Assembly (NCBI RefSeq): GCF_935825525.1
Contig: NZ_CAKXZT010000124.1
Span: forward strand, 216,691-280,690
From: Mesorhizobium escarrei
GTDB lineage: Bacteria > Pseudomonadota > Alphaproteobacteria > Rhizobiales > Rhizobiaceae
DNA: 64,000 bases
Direction of reading: 5' to 3'
The position numbers were made by a program, and so were the translations under genes. Every line of letters begins with the position of its first letter. The first letter of the stretch is position 1. Positions 38,835 through 48,398 of this stretch are shown here, piece by piece. Below the pieces are notes generated by a model. The model saw only the letters and a list, made by a program, of their open reading frames with translations. It was not told the DNA's origin and ran no database searches.

Positions 38835-39221
38835 ATGAGCGACGACAAGGCGATCTGGCCACCAATCGATCCGATTTCGGCTGGCCTGCACGGCCGCTGC
38901 CCGCGCTGCGGCGAGGGACAGCTGTTTTCCGGCTTCCTCACCGTCGGCAAACGCTGCGCCAATTGCGGCCTCGACTATTCCTACGCCGATGCCGGCGACG
39001 GTCCGGCGGTGTTCGTCATCCTGATCATCGGCTTCATCGTCGTCGGGCTGGCGCTGTGGATGGAGGTGACGCTGAATCCGCCGCTCTGGCTGCATTTCCT
39101 GCTTTGGATACCGCTGACGCTGGTGCTTTGCCTTGGGGCGCTGAGGCTGATCAAGGGTGTGCTCTTGACGCTGCAATACCGCAACAAGGCGGCGGAGGGC
39201 AGGCTGGACCTCGGCGAATGA
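38835..39221 (+). CDS. DUF983 family membrane protein
   Basis: 128 residues. An N-terminal zinc ribbon (CPRCGEGQLFSGFL then CANCGLDY) precedes two membrane helices (FVILIIGFIVVGLALWM and LLWIPLTLVLCLGAL). DUF983 genes are regular neighbours of surf1 in alphaproteobacterial cox clusters, which suggests a part in oxidase biogenesis, though no mechanism is known. Stop and surf1 start overlap (ATGA). Confidence 0.9.
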   Translation: MSDDKAIWPPIDPISAGLHGRCPRCGEGQLFSGFLTVGKRCANCGLDYSYADAGDGPAVFVILIIGFIVVGLALWMEVTLNPPLWLHFLLWIPLTLVLCLGALRLIKGVLLTLQYRNKAAEGRLDLGE

Positions 39222-39970
39222 GCACGACATCGGATTCACTCAGCCGTTCGCGGCCGAAGACGGCATTGCTGCTTGGCCTCGGCCTCGTGCTGTTCTTGAT
39301 CCTGCTGGCGCTCGGCACCTGGCAGGTCCAGCGCCTGTACTGGAAAGAGGGTCTTCTCCAGACCATCGGCCAGCGCACGCATTCCGCGCCTGTGCCGTTG
39401 GCCGAGGTCGAAAAACGGTTCGCCGCCAGCGGCGATGTGGATTACACGCCGGTGACGGCATCAGGCACGTTCCTGCATCAAGGCGAGCGACATTTCTTCG
39501 CGACCTGGGAAGGCCAGTCCGGTTTCGATGTCTTCACACCCTTGCATCTGGAGGACGGCCGCTTCGTTCTGATCAATCGCGGCTTCGTGCCGTACGATCT
39601 CAAGGACGCTGCCAAGCGCCCGCAAAGCCAGGGTGCGGGCCAAGTGACGGTGGTGGGGCTCGCCCGTAATCCGCTGCCGGCAAAGCCCTCGATGATGCTT
39701 CCCGACAATGATCCGCAGAAAAACATCTTCTACTGGAAGGATCGCGACGCCATGGCGGCCAGCGCCGGTCTGCCGGCCGGCGCCGGGCTGGTGCCATTCA
39801 TTATCGACGCGGACGCCACCCCGAACCCGGGTGGGCTGCCGGTCGGCGGCGCGACCGTCATCGACCTGCCGAACAGCCATTTGCAATACGCCGTCACCTG
39901 GTACGGCCTTGCCGCTGCCCTTGCCGGCGTCCTCATCTTCAGGCTTCGCTGGCCAGCGAAAGAAGAATGA
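39218..39970 (+). CDS. SURF1 family protein
   Basis: 250 residues with the two-helix SURF1 topology: helix near 17-35 ending in GTWQVQRLYWKEG, a soluble periplasmic domain with LINRGFVP, and a C-terminal helix preceded by YAVTWYGLA. SURF1 helps deliver heme a to CoxA. The start overlaps the DUF983 stop. Confidence 0.94.
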   Translation: MSTTSDSLSRSRPKTALLLGLGLVLFLILLALGTWQVQRLYWKEGLLQTIGQRTHSAPVPLAEVEKRFAASGDVDYTPVTASGTFLHQGERHFFATWEGQSGFDVFTPLHLEDGRFVLINRGFVPYDLKDAAKRPQSQGAGQVTVVGLARNPLPAKPSMMLPDNDPQKNIFYWKDRDAMAASAGLPAGAGLVPFIIDADATPNPGGLPVGGATVIDLPNSHLQYAVTWYGLAAALAGVLIFRLRWPAKEE

Positions 39971-40067
39971 TCGCCACCGGCGCCCTTGACAGGGCAGGGG
40001 TGCGCACCTCATTTCGCGCCTTGAGTTCAAGACTTGAGTTCACGCTGCGACCAACCGGCCGGGAATC

Positions 40068-41078
40068 ATGCTTCACACGACCACAAAGCCACCGCTGACG
40101 ATAAGGCTCTGCCAGCCGCGCGGCTTCTGCGCCGGCGTCGACCGCGCCATCCAGATCGTCGTGCTGGCGCTGAAAAAATACGGCGCGCCGGTCTATGTTC
40201 GCCACGAGATCGTACATAATCGCTACGTCGTCGAGGGGCTGCAAAGCCTCGGTGCGGTGTTCATCGAGGAGCTCTCCGAGATACCGGCTGAGCATCGTCA
40301 GAGCCCGGTCGTCTTTTCGGCGCATGGCGTGCCGAAGTCGGTGCCGGCGGACGCCCAGGCGCGCAATCTCTTTTATCTCGACGCCACCTGCCCGCTGGTG
40401 TCGAAGGTCCACAAGCAGGCAATGCGCCATCAGCGGCTCGGCCGCCATGTGCTTCTGATCGGCCATGCCGGCCATCCGGAAGTCATCGGCACAATGGGGC
40501 AGTTGCCGGACGGCGCTGTCACCTTGATCGAGACCGAAGCCGACGCCGCGAATTTGGTGCCCGCCGACCCGCAGGCGCTCGGTTTCGTCACCCAGACGAC
40601 GCTGTCGGTCGAGGACACCGCCGGCATCATTCGGGTGCTTAAGGATCGTTTTCCCGATTTGCATGCGGCGGCAGCGGAATCGATCTGCTACGCCACCACC
40701 AATCGCCAGGAAGCGGTAAAGGAGACCGCCGCGGGTGCCGATCTCTTCCTGATCGTCGGCGCTCCCAACTCCTCAAATTCGCGGCGTCTTGTCGAAGTGG
40801 CCGAACGCGCCGGCGCCTCGATGTCGCTTCTGGTGCAGCGGGCCTCCGAAATTCCATGGACCGACATCGCCGGAATCTCGACGCTCGGTCTGTCGGCAGG
40901 TGCCTCGGCGCCGGAAATCATCGTCGACGAGATCATCGACGCGTTCCGGCAGCGCTTCGACGTGACCATCGAGCTGGCGGTGACGGCGACGGAAACGGAG
41001 GATTTTCCGGTGATGCGGGTGCTGCGTGACGTCGAACTGACGGCGGCCGACATGGCCTTCGTCAACGGAGCCCCGTGA
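40068..41078 (+). CDS. ispH: 4-hydroxy-3-methylbut-2-enyl diphosphate reductase
   Basis: 336-residue Fe-S enzyme producing IPP and DMAPP in the last step of the non-mevalonate pathway. The cluster Cys residues appear in GFCAGVDRA (Cys21), [10 protein letters not shown] and [11 protein letters not shown]. The catalytic Glu/Thr region lies in [12 protein letters not shown]. About 25 residues longer than the E. coli enzyme, mostly at the C-terminus. Eight bases separate it from thrB. Confidence 0.97.
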   Translation: MLHTTTKPPLTIRLCQPRGFCAGVDRAIQIVVLALKKYGAPVYVRHEIVHNRYVVEGLQSLGAVFIEELSEIPAEHRQSPVVFSAHGVPKSVPADAQARNLFYLDATCPLVSKVHKQAMRHQRLGRHVLLIGHAGHPEVIGTMGQLPDGAVTLIETEADAANLVPADPQALGFVTQTTLSVEDTAGIIRVLKDRFPDLHAAAAESICYATTNRQEAVKETAAGADLFLIVGAPNSSNSRRLVEVAERAGASMSLLVQRASEIPWTDIAGISTLGLSAGASAPEIIVDEIIDAFRQRFDVTIELAVTATETEDFPVMRVLRDVELTAADMAFVNGAP

Positions 41079-41085
41079 ACAGCCC

Positions 41086-42048
41086 ATGGCAGTCTACACC
41101 GACGTTAACGAAGGCGAGCTCGGCGCGTTCCTGAAGGCCTATCCGGTCGGCGATCTCCTGTCCTACAAGGGCATCGCCGAAGGCACCGAGAACTCGAATT
41201 TCCTGCTGCACACGACCAGCGGCTCCTACATACTGACGCTCTACGAAAAGCGCGTCGACAAGGCCGACCTGCCGTTCTTCCTCGGCCTCATGAGCCATCT
41301 CGCCAGGAAGGGTATTTCCTGCCCGCTTCCGGTGACCGGGCATGATGGCGCCGTCATCGGAACGCTTGCCGGCCGGCCGGCGGTCATCATCACCTTCCTC
41401 GAAGGCCTTTCGCTGCGGCGGCCGACATCAGGGCATTGCGGCGAGGTCGGCAAGGCGCTGGCGGCGCTGCATCTCGCCGGCGCCGACTTTCCGATGACCC
41501 GTCCGAATGCCCTTGCCATCGATGGCTGGCGCAAGCTGTGGAGCGCCGCTCGCTTTCGCGCCGACGAGGTCGAGCCGGGACTGGCCGCCGAGGTCGATGC
41601 CGACTTCGCCGATTTCGAGCGGAACTGGCCGAAGGGCCTGCCGGAAGGCATCATCCATGCCGATCTTTTCCCGGACAATGTCTTCTTCCTCGGCGAGAAA
41701 CTGTCGGGGCTGATCGACTTCTATTTCGCCTGCAACGATCTCTACGCCTATGATGTCGCCACCTGCCTCAATGCCTGGTGCTTCGAGAAGGATTTTTCCT
41801 TCAACCTGACCAAGGGCACGGCGCTGCTTGCCGGCTACCAAAGCGTGCGGCCCTTGAGCGGCGAAGAGCAAGCTGCGCTGCCAATGTTGGCGCGCGGCGC
41901 GGCGCTGCGCTTCATGCTGACCCGGCTTTACGACTGGCTGACCGTTGCCAACGGCGGGCTGGTCATGAAACGCGACCCGACCGAATATATCAGGCGGATG
42001 CGTTTCCACCGGGCGATCAAATCTCCTTCCGAATACGGACTGACATGA
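41086..42048 (+). CDS. thrB: Homoserine kinase (APH-fold type)
   Basis: 320 residues of the aminoglycoside-phosphotransferase fold, the alphaproteobacterial type of ThrB rather than the GHMP type. [11 protein letters not shown] begins the nucleotide lobe, [11 protein letters not shown] holds the catalytic Asp and metal-binding Asn, and IDFYFACND the second metal Asp. It phosphorylates homoserine for threonine synthesis; thrC is at 57944. Its stop overlaps the rnhA start. Confidence 0.95.
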   Translation: MAVYTDVNEGELGAFLKAYPVGDLLSYKGIAEGTENSNFLLHTTSGSYILTLYEKRVDKADLPFFLGLMSHLARKGISCPLPVTGHDGAVIGTLAGRPAVIITFLEGLSLRRPTSGHCGEVGKALAALHLAGADFPMTRPNALAIDGWRKLWSAARFRADEVEPGLAAEVDADFADFERNWPKGLPEGIIHADLFPDNVFFLGEKLSGLIDFYFACNDLYAYDVATCLNAWCFEKDFSFNLTKGTALLAGYQSVRPLSGEEQAALPMLARGAALRFMLTRLYDWLTVANGGLVMKRDPTEYIRRMRFHRAIKSPSEYGLT

Positions 42049-42572
42049 CCAAGCGCGTCGAAATCTTCACCGATGGTGCCTGTTCGGGCAATCCGGGGCC
42101 TGGCGGCTGGGGGGCTGTCCTGCGCTTCAAAGGCGTCACGAAGGAACTGTCGGGCGGCGAGGCTGACACCACCAACAACCGCATGGAACTTTTGGCCGCC
42201 ATCTCGGCGCTCAATGCGCTGAAAGAACCCTGTGCGGTCGATCTTTATACCGACAGCAACTATGTCAAGGACGGCATTTTCAGCTGGATCGACGGCTGGA
42301 AGCGCAACGGCTGGAAGACCGCTGCCAGGCAACCGGTGAAGAATGCCGAGCTGTGGCAGGCGCTCGACGAAGCGCGCAACCGTCATCAGGTGATCTGGCA
42401 CTGGGTCAAGGGCCATGCCGGCCATCCGGAGAACGAGCGTGCCGACGAGCTGGCGCGGCTCGGCATGGCGCCGTTTAAGAAAGGCCCAATCAAGGCCTCG
42501 ACGCCGAAGCCAGATCCGCAGTCGAAGCAGCCGGCGGTCGCAAAGCCACGGCGCTCGACCCAGAGTTATTGA
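42045..42572 (+). CDS. rnhA: Ribonuclease HI
   Basis: 175 residues. The four metal-binding acids are present: Asp in [16 protein letters not shown], Glu in NRMELLAAI, Asp in [10 protein letters not shown] and Asp in [11 protein letters not shown]. It degrades the RNA strand of RNA-DNA hybrids. A Lys/Pro/Ser-rich tail of about 25 residues follows the core. The ATG overlaps the thrB stop, a conserved alphaproteobacterial pairing. Confidence 0.96.
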   Translation: MTKRVEIFTDGACSGNPGPGGWGAVLRFKGVTKELSGGEADTTNNRMELLAAISALNALKEPCAVDLYTDSNYVKDGIFSWIDGWKRNGWKTAARQPVKNAELWQALDEARNRHQVIWHWVKGHAGHPENERADELARLGMAPFKKGPIKASTPKPDPQSKQPAVAKPRRSTQSY

Positions 42573-42611
42573 ATTCCCGCTGCGGGTCCGCTCTGGCAGG
42601 ACGACCCTATC

Positions 42612-43205
42612 ATGCCGATCGCATACTACATCACGCATCCCCAGGTTCGGATCGATGCCAATGTTCCAGTGCCGGAGTGGGGACTATCCGACATCGGGCG
42701 AGCGAGAACGTCTGCAATGCTCGATCAGCCGTGGGTTCGGTCGATTCGGCGCATCGTGTCATCGGGTGAACGCAAGGCGATGGAAACCGCCGAGATACTC
42801 GGAAGGCATCTCCGCCTTGAGGTCGAGGTGAGGGAACGGATGCATGAGAATGACCGATCGGCAACCGGTTTCCTACCGCCTGCGGAGTTCGAAGCGGTCG
42901 CGGACCAATTCTTCGCCAATTCGTACAGCAGCATTCGCGGATGGGAGCGGGCTATCGATGCTCAGCATCGTATACTGAGCGAGGTAGACACTGTGCTCGG
43001 AACAGATGACGCCGCCGACGTTGCTTTCGTGGGCCACGGAGATGTCGGAACGCTTCTGCTGCTTTCTCTCGGCGGCCGGGAGATCAGCCGCGAGGCGGAT
43101 CAGCCAGCGGGCGGCGGGAACTATTTCGCGTACGATATCCGCGCGCGTCGCGTAGTCCACGGATGGCGGCCGATCGACAGGCTGGCGCAGCACCGCGACG
43201 ATTAA
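42612..43205 (+). CDS. Histidine phosphatase family protein with non-canonical RHG motif
   Basis: 197 residues. In place of the usual RHG the protein starts YYITHPQV, keeping the His but losing the preceding Arg and the Gly. SSGERKAMETAEIL retains the second Arg region and VGHGDVGTLLL the second His. The fold is thus clear, but phosphate handling may differ. Related rhizobial proteins share YYITHP, so the change is a subfamily feature and not a random defect. Substrate unknown. Confidence 0.85.
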   Translation: MPIAYYITHPQVRIDANVPVPEWGLSDIGRARTSAMLDQPWVRSIRRIVSSGERKAMETAEILGRHLRLEVEVRERMHENDRSATGFLPPAEFEAVADQFFANSYSSIRGWERAIDAQHRILSEVDTVLGTDDAADVAFVGHGDVGTLLLLSLGGREISREADQPAGGGNYFAYDIRARRVVHGWRPIDRLAQHRDD

Positions 43206-43210
43206 TTTGG

Positions 43211-43693
43211 CTACCGGATCAGCAGCGCCGTGCCGAAAAGTCCGAGCGCGAACACAGTATGCGACACGAGGTTGAGGGCGCGGATCTGCATCGGGTTGGG
43301 GCGCTTTGACGCGGCCCAGCCGGCGCCCATGCCGGGCGCCAGCAGGAACCATCCGGCGCCTACGGTGACGATGCCGAGGATGAAGGCCGGCAGGAAAGTC
43401 GGCGCGGCCAGCCATGCCGCTCCCGCCAAAACGGCCAGAATGATGCCGTAGACGATGCCGACAAAATAGTGGAAGGCCCAGCCCAGCGCCGATTCATGCG
43501 CATAGGGTGCTGCCTCGCCGATATCGTCATGGAAGACCTTGCCGTCCCTCAGGTGCCAGACCCAGCGACCAACCAGTCCCCAGTTCGGTCGTGGCTGAGC
43601 AAACACCGTATTCAGGAAAATCGCCCAGAGGTCCATGAGCGCCGTGGCGCCGATGCCGATCGCCACAGCGCGCCAGAAGTGGTCAAACATCAT
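43211..43693 (-). CDS. DUF2938 family membrane protein
   Basis: 160 residues with four predicted membrane helices (AVAIGIGATALMDLW, AFHYFVGIVYGIILAVL, FLPAFILGIVTVGAGW and a C-terminal one). WVWHLRDGKVFHDDI between helices 1 and 2 is typical of DUF2938. No function is known. It converges on the phosphatase gene with only 5 bp between stops. Confidence 0.88.
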   Translation of the reverse strand: MMFDHFWRAVAIGIGATALMDLWAIFLNTVFAQPRPNWGLVGRWVWHLRDGKVFHDDIGEAAPYAHESALGWAFHYFVGIVYGIILAVLAGAAWLAAPTFLPAFILGIVTVGAGWFLLAPGMGAGWAASKRPNPMQIRALNLVSHTVFALGLFGTALLIR

Positions 43694-43729
43694 TGAGGTC
43701 CCATAAAGGAGGCAATTCCGATTAGCCAG

Positions 43730-43822
43730 CGCACGAGCCCGAAACCGGAAACGGTTTTGGTGGGATGATGCGGCTCACAAGTTTTGGATCGTTCTTGCAC
43801 GCCCAATTGGACGCGCAGCTGC
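43730..43822. repeat. Degenerate RIME-like element
   Basis: CCCGAAACCGGAAACGGTTTTGG and GGGATGATGCGG, read as separate pieces, recall the first palindrome of the copies at 13157 and 32345; ACGCCCAATTGGACGCGC corresponds to the second. Mismatches in both stems indicate an old copy. It lies between the DUF2938 and peroxiredoxin genes. Confidence 0.6.
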
Positions 43823-43868
43823 CGAAACAAGCGTGATCCTCAGGCCAAAGGAGCGTGAAAACCTTGGC

Positions 43869-44369
43869 CTATGCTGTCGTCAAAACCGAAAGCTGTCCGA
43901 GAATGTGAGCAGCACCGGATTCATCAACGCCGGGCTTTGTCTCGACATTGATCGCGGTGACCTTGCCATCGACGACGATCATCGAAAACCGCTTCGAGCG
44001 CAGCCCCATGCCACCGCCGGAAAGGTCGGCGTCAAGACCGATCGACTTGACGAAATCGCCATTGCCGTCGGCAAGATAGAGGATCTTGCCTTCACCGCCG
44101 CTGAAGCGGGCCCAGGCGCCCATCACGTGAACATCGTTGACGGCGACGACCGCGATGGTGTCGACGCCGCGCGCCAGGATGGCGTCGTAATTGTCCAGAT
44201 AGCCGGGCAGATGGTTGTTGGAGCAGGTCGGCGTGAAAGCGCCGGGAACAGCGAACAGCACCACCTTCTTTCCCGAGAAAATCTCGGCCGTCGTGATCGC
44301 TTTTGCGCCGTCGGCAGTCATCGTCTTGAACGTCGCTTGGGGCAGTTTGTCGCCAACGGCAATCATCAT
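43869..44369 (-). CDS. Peroxiredoxin (Prx5-like)
   Basis: 166 residues from ATG 44369 (a second ATG follows directly). PGAFTPTCSNNHLPGY contains the peroxidatic Cys near residue 49; there is no glutaredoxin domain. Prx5-type enzymes reduce peroxides with thiols from glutaredoxin or thioredoxin. GAGGACC upstream supports the start. The N-terminal extension in longer readings is not protein-like. It lies 120 bp downstream of a DsbD-N-like gene on the same strand. Confidence 0.93.
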   Translation of the reverse strand: MMIAVGDKLPQATFKTMTADGAKAITTAEIFSGKKVVLFAVPGAFTPTCSNNHLPGYLDNYDAILARGVDTIAVVAVNDVHVMGAWARFSGGEGKILYLADGNGDFVKSIGLDADLSGGGMGLRSKRFSMIVVDGKVTAINVETKPGVDESGAAHILGQLSVLTTA

Positions 44370-44489
44370 CGTGGTCCTCGTTTGACAAATGGAAGGGAGT
44401 GTCCTTGCGATAGCGAATTCAGCCGTTCCCCGCAACTGTCGGGGAGGCTGGAGCAAAGGATCTTCGACCTGAACATCCTTTGCTCGGGA

Positions 44490-45296
44490 TCAAGGGAACG
44501 GTAGCAGGCCTTCGACGGCGCCGGCCGCAGTTGTCAGCGTGTAGTAAAGCCCGCCATCCGTCGGCGTCGTCGTCGGCCTGTCGAGGATCGGCACGGTAAA
44601 CACCAGCTTGCCGCCCTTTTCGCTGCGGGCCGGCACGCCGAACATGTAGTCCCGCTCACCGGCGACGAAGAAATCCGCTGCTTCGGGATTGCCCGGAAAG
44701 CTCGCCTCGACAATCAGTGTCTCGCGGTTGCCCGCCAGGATATTGACGCCGAAATCGGGTCTTGCGGGAGCAGGCAGCGTTGCAAGGGCCGCCTTCACCA
44801 AAGCGGCGTCCTCGACGTTGTCCGGATCGGAGCCCGGATCGATGGTCAGCTTCGTTTGCACCGGGATGCAGATCGTCTCACAAATTCCGAGAAAGATATC
44901 GGCCTCGATGACGGCCGGCTCGTTCGGCGCCGACAGCGTGAACGTTACCGGCAGCGAAACCGGATGGTCATAGCCGGCCCATTTGCCGGAGCCGTCGTCG
45001 TGGCGCTGGGGTGGCGGAAACGAAAACGTCGCGCTGGCAATGTTGGTGCTGGCCGAGATGTCGATTTGCGGCGGCACGCCCGCGTCGCCCGGATCGCGCC
45101 AGTAGGTTTTCCAGCCAGGCTTGAGCGAAATATCGAGGACGCCATGGATGCGCCCGGCTGTGTCGGGCTTGCCGCTGGTCACAAGGCGTACTTTGCCGCC
45201 TTCGCTATCATACCAGATCGACGAGGATGCTGCGGCGGGAAGACCGGTTCCACATCCAACAGCGGCGCTGAGCAGAAGGACTTTCAAGCTTTGCAT
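44490..45296 (-). CDS. Periplasmic DsbD N-terminal-domain-like protein
   Basis: 268 residues with a signal peptide (about 1-24, ending AAASS). The body is beta-rich and matches the DsbD alpha-like domain, with the redox pair in GICETICIPVQ (C-x3-C). In full DsbD this domain passes electrons to periplasmic oxidoreductases; here it is encoded alone, without the membrane or thioredoxin domains, so a membrane partner must be elsewhere. About 120 residues after the domain are less conserved. Confidence 0.85.
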   Translation of the reverse strand: MQSLKVLLLSAAVGCGTGLPAAASSSIWYDSEGGKVRLVTSGKPDTAGRIHGVLDISLKPGWKTYWRDPGDAGVPPQIDISASTNIASATFSFPPPQRHDDGSGKWAGYDHPVSLPVTFTLSAPNEPAVIEADIFLGICETICIPVQTKLTIDPGSDPDNVEDAALVKAALATLPAPARPDFGVNILAGNRETLIVEASFPGNPEAADFFVAGERDYMFGVPARSEKGGKLVFTVPILDRPTTTPTDGGLYYTLTTAAGAVEGLLPFP

Positions 45297-45360
45297 GGCG
45301 GTGATTTGAGCGTCCGTTCATGGCTGCGCAATGACTTCGTGGCGTCGCTGTTATCATATT

Positions 45361-45411
45361 TGCGTGACCTCGGGCACAGCTTTGCGTGACCTCGGGCACA
45401 GCTTTGCGTGC
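45361..45411. repeat. 22-bp tandem duplication upstream of yqgE
   Basis: Two exact copies of TGCGTGACCTCGGGCACAGCTT (written as TGCGTGACCTC-GGGCACAGCTT) at 45361-45382 and 45383-45404, followed by the first seven or eight bases of a third. It is in the divergent spacer between the DsbD-N-like gene and yqgE, possibly in the yqgE promoter. Confidence 0.85.
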
Positions 45412-45487
45412 CTTTGATGCACATCTGCGACCAAATCGCGCGCGGCGCATCTTTTCGGCGCTCCAGAAACGCGTTACGCTCCCCCTC

Positions 45488-46096
45488 ATGGACTTGTTGC
45501 GCCACAAGAAGATGGCTGCGGGACGCGGCTTTCTCGACGACCAGTTCCTGATTGCCATGCCCGGCATGAAGGACGACCGCTTTACGCGCTCCGTCATCTA
45601 TATTTGCGCGCACAGCGACGAAGGCGCGATGGGCCTGGTCATCAACCAGACACAGCAGATGCTGTTTCCGGATCTGCTCGTGCAACTCGGCATCATGAAC
45701 GAACAGGAGGCGATCCGCTTGCCCGCGCAGGCCCGCGACTTCGTCGTCCGCAACGGTGGACCGGTGGACCGCAGCCGCGGCTTCGTCCTGCATTCGGGCG
45801 ACTACCGGGTGGAATCGTCGCTGGCCGTCTCCGACGACATTTGCCTGACCGCGACCGTCGACATATTGCGCGCCATTTCGTCGGGCCGCGGGCCTCGGCA
45901 CGCGCTGATGGCGCTCGGCTATTCGGGCTGGGGCGCCGGTCAGCTGGAAAGCGAAATCGCCGAGAACGGTTGGCTGACCTGCCCGGCAAATGCGGAGCTT
46001 CTGTTCGATACCGACATCGAGCGCAAATACGACCGGATTCTCGCTTCGATCGGCATCGACCTCGCGCATCTCAGCCTGGCCGCCGGTCACGCCTAG
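45488..46096 (+). CDS. yqgE: YqgE/AlgH family protein
   Basis: 202 residues. [21 protein letters not shown], read as [13 protein letters not shown], then [25 protein letters not shown] and [16 protein letters not shown] are family signatures. YqgE/AlgH proteins are widespread; a regulatory role in alginate synthesis was proposed for AlgH but the biochemical function is not settled. Longer readings upstream lack family similarity and include the tandem repeat. Confidence 0.95.
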   Translation: MDLLRHKKMAAGRGFLDDQFLIAMPGMKDDRFTRSVIYICAHSDEGAMGLVINQTQQMLFPDLLVQLGIMNEQEAIRLPAQARDFVVRNGGPVDRSRGFVLHSGDYRVESSLAVSDDICLTATVDILRAISSGRGPRHALMALGYSGWGAGQLESEIAENGWLTCPANAELLFDTDIERKYDRILASIGIDLAHLSLAAGHA

Positions 46097-46121
46097 GGGT
46101 GAAAACCCGATACCTGGCTGG

Positions 46122-47273
46122 TTACCGCCGCATTGCCATCGCCAGCCGTTTGCCCAGATCGTAGACGAGATTCTCGAAACCCGACGTCCAGGACAGGTCA
46201 GCCTCTTTCACGCGCGTTTCGACATCGCTGTATTTGCCGATGCGGGCTTCCAGGAAGGAGCGCAGGCGCTGGTGAAACTGGCCGACGGTGAGCTGTTTTC
46301 CCTCGGCCTTGAAGATCGCAGTATTGAAGCGTGCCGCCTTGGGGAAGATTTTGCTGGCCGTGGCATTGGGCTTCTCATCGGCATTCGACAGGAGCGCTGC
46401 TGCCCCGTTGGTGCCAAGGAAATGGGGGAGGTAGAGATCCTTTTCATCCATGGCCTTCTCAAGACGAGCTTCGATGCGTTGCTTGGCCGCGAGAAGGTTC
46501 TTGGCTGCAAGTGCCGCCGACAGATAGGGATCGCGCCTGAATTCAAGGATGCGCTGTTCTTCGGCCTTGTCCTCGACGAAATGGTATTCGCGTTTGCCAT
46601 CGGGGCGGGTCCGGATCAGTTCCGCTTCGTCGCCCAGGCCGAATTCTGCACCGTACCTCTTCACCGCCTCGAGCCATGTCTGGTCGAGGAATTGCATAAG
46701 ACCGAGCGCCGACCCTTTGGACGGGCGATTGTTGATGTCGAAGGAGGATTCCTTCTCGGCGATCGCAAAAAGCGTATCGGCAGGAAATTGGGTGTCCTTG
46801 GCTGCACGCAGAATCTCGCTGGCGATGTACTGCGACACCTTGTATTCGCCGAACTCGTGCACCGACATGCCGTCGATGATCTGTTCCGCGCCTTCGGAAA
46901 GGATGGAGACGGTGCCCTTCAACGCGTCGGCCAGTGTGCCTTCTCCCTTGCTTCGGGAGGTCGACGTGGTGCCCGGATCGATGATGTCGAACTCGGGCGC
47001 GGCCGAGGGGAAACTCAGAGCGGAGTATGGAACAGCAGTGGCAACTGCGGCTTCGGTCACTCCGTTGACCAGGACTCCCGAATAGACCGGCCATGGCATG
47101 GCCGCCACTGTCGCCGCCAGGCCAAGCCCCGCGATCGTTTTCGACAAAGGCCGTCCGCCCGAAAGGATGACGCCTCCGCAAGCAAAGAATTCAAATGTCC
47201 TTTGGAGTGACGCCAGGTCCCCCTCCGTTCCTTGTCTAGCCGCCCAGATACTTTGGGGCAGATCTATTTCCAA
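46122..47273 (-). CDS. Lytic transglycosylase (SLT domain)
   Basis: 383 residues. A hydrophobic segment around residues 42-66 (TIAGLGLAATVAAMPWPVYSG) may anchor it or act as a signal. The SLT domain (about 155-265) has IAEKESSFDINNRPSKGSALGLMQF, read in parts as AEKESSFDI with the catalytic Glu and SALGLMQFLDQTW. It would cleave peptidoglycan to 1,6-anhydro-muropeptides. The N-terminus up to the hydrophobic segment is long, and the true start may be an internal codon. Confidence 0.85.
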   Translation of the reverse strand: MEIDLPQSIWAARQGTEGDLASLQRTFEFFACGGVILSGGRPLSKTIAGLGLAATVAAMPWPVYSGVLVNGVTEAAVATAVPYSALSFPSAAPEFDIIDPGTTSTSRSKGEGTLADALKGTVSILSEGAEQIIDGMSVHEFGEYKVSQYIASEILRAAKDTQFPADTLFAIAEKESSFDINNRPSKGSALGLMQFLDQTWLEAVKRYGAEFGLGDEAELIRTRPDGKREYHFVEDKAEEQRILEFRRDPYLSAALAAKNLLAAKQRIEARLEKAMDEKDLYLPHFLGTNGAAALLSNADEKPNATASKIFPKAARFNTAIFKAEGKQLTVGQFHQRLRSFLEARIGKYSDVETRVKEADLSWTSGFENLVYDLGKRLAMAMRR

Positions 47274-47588
47274 CGTTGAGCCGTCAACGTCGAAAAAGAC
47301 AAGAAGAACGGTCAGTGCTTCATTTAGCTAGTCATGGATAATGGCGGCACAATGGCCACAGTGCGGCAAAATAATTCGAAATGTAAAACAAGCGGATTTT
47401 AATCGAGGGCTGCGTAGCCGATGCGTTGCTTGTGAAGCCTCTCGATTGCGAGCAGAAATTTCCCTGGGGTGGTCTGCCCTCGACCGCAGCGGGGCAATCC
47501 TTTCGGTTCCCGAACGGAAGATTGTGCATGAGCAGTCATTCTCGGCACAATACTCGATCGAACGAGTTCTCCGTTGGTGAGAGATCAT
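47274..47588. other. 315-bp intergenic region, no gene recognised
   Basis: The stretch has lower GC than its flanks. Open readings of about 80 codons exist on both strands but contain scattered Cys and no recognisable domain, and neither has a convincing ribosome binding site. I treat it as non-coding or as an unrecognisable remnant at the border of the accessory block. Confidence 0.4.
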
Positions 47589-48398
47589 TTAGCCTTTGGC
47601 TGTCGCCAGATTGGTGCTGAGCTCGAAGGCTAGTCCCGACCCATTGCTATACGGCTGCAGCACGGGCGCACTCTCGCTCACGATCGCCTCAACGACGCGC
47701 TTGCGTTCCTGATCGCCCAATTCCTTGGCTAAGGAACTCATCCCGACCAGCGCCATCGTATTCAAATGCAGGAAAGGTACGCTTTCCCCGAAATGGATGG
47801 TGCACGAAACAATCCTCGATCGGACCGCGTGGAAACCGGCGTCTCGCAGCAGCGCCTCAAGTGGAGCCGCTTCCCCGAAGCTGTACCGTTGATCGGCGAT
47901 GGCGCCCAAATGGCGCTCCGCGACGCGGCGCAGTTCGCGAAAGAACGGGATTTCGTCGTCCGGGCGCCACGTGGCGATCGCCAGCCTACCACCCTTCGCC
48001 AGCGCGCTACGCATCTGCGCCGCCGCCGCTGGTTTGTCAGGAAAGAACTGCAGTCCTTGCTGGCAGACGACCACGTCGAACGTCTCACCACTACGCAGAG
48101 GCAACTCGCCGGCATTTCCCTGGCGCCAGTCGATGGCTGGTTCTACAGCCCGCGCCACGGCAAGCATGTCCGCGCTGATGTCGACGCCGACGATATATCC
48201 GGCTTCACCGAGCCGCTCTCTCGCAACGCGCGCCACTATTCCTGTTCCGCAAGCGATATCGAGTAGGCGATCGCCCGAAGACAATTCCAGCTCGTCAAGA
48301 GCCATCTCGGCCCATGGACGGAAGAGAGGGCCGACGAGCGACCGCTCGTACATCTCCGGGAAACTTACCTGGTTCATTGCGTAGCTGGGCAAGGTCAT
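47589..48398 (-). CDS. Class I SAM-dependent methyltransferase
   Basis: 269 residues. The SAM loop LLDIACGTGIVARVA, VGVDISADML and QQGLQFFPDKPAA give a complete Rossmann methyltransferase core of the UbiE/COQ5-like small-molecule type. MTLPSYAMNQVSF at the start leaves a second ATG eight codons in as an alternative. The substrate is unknown; it stands alone at the left edge of the accessory block. Confidence 0.9.
   Translation of the reverse strand: MTLPSYAMNQVSFPEMYERSLVGPLFRPWAEMALDELELSSGDRLLDIACGTGIVARVARERLGEAGYIVGVDISADMLAVARAVEPAIDWRQGNAGELPLRSGETFDVVVCQQGLQFFPDKPAAAAQMRSALAKGGRLAIATWRPDDEIPFFRELRRVAERHLGAIADQRYSFGEAAPLEALLRDAGFHAVRSRIVSCTIHFGESVPFLHLNTMALVGMSSLAKELGDQERKRVVEAIVSESAPVLQPYSNGSGLAFELSTNLATAKG

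Noticed and set aside
47341..47580. A 79-codon plus-strand reading with several Cys
   Set aside because: Cys spacing does not form a knuckle, an equally long reading lies opposite, and no start signal is seen.
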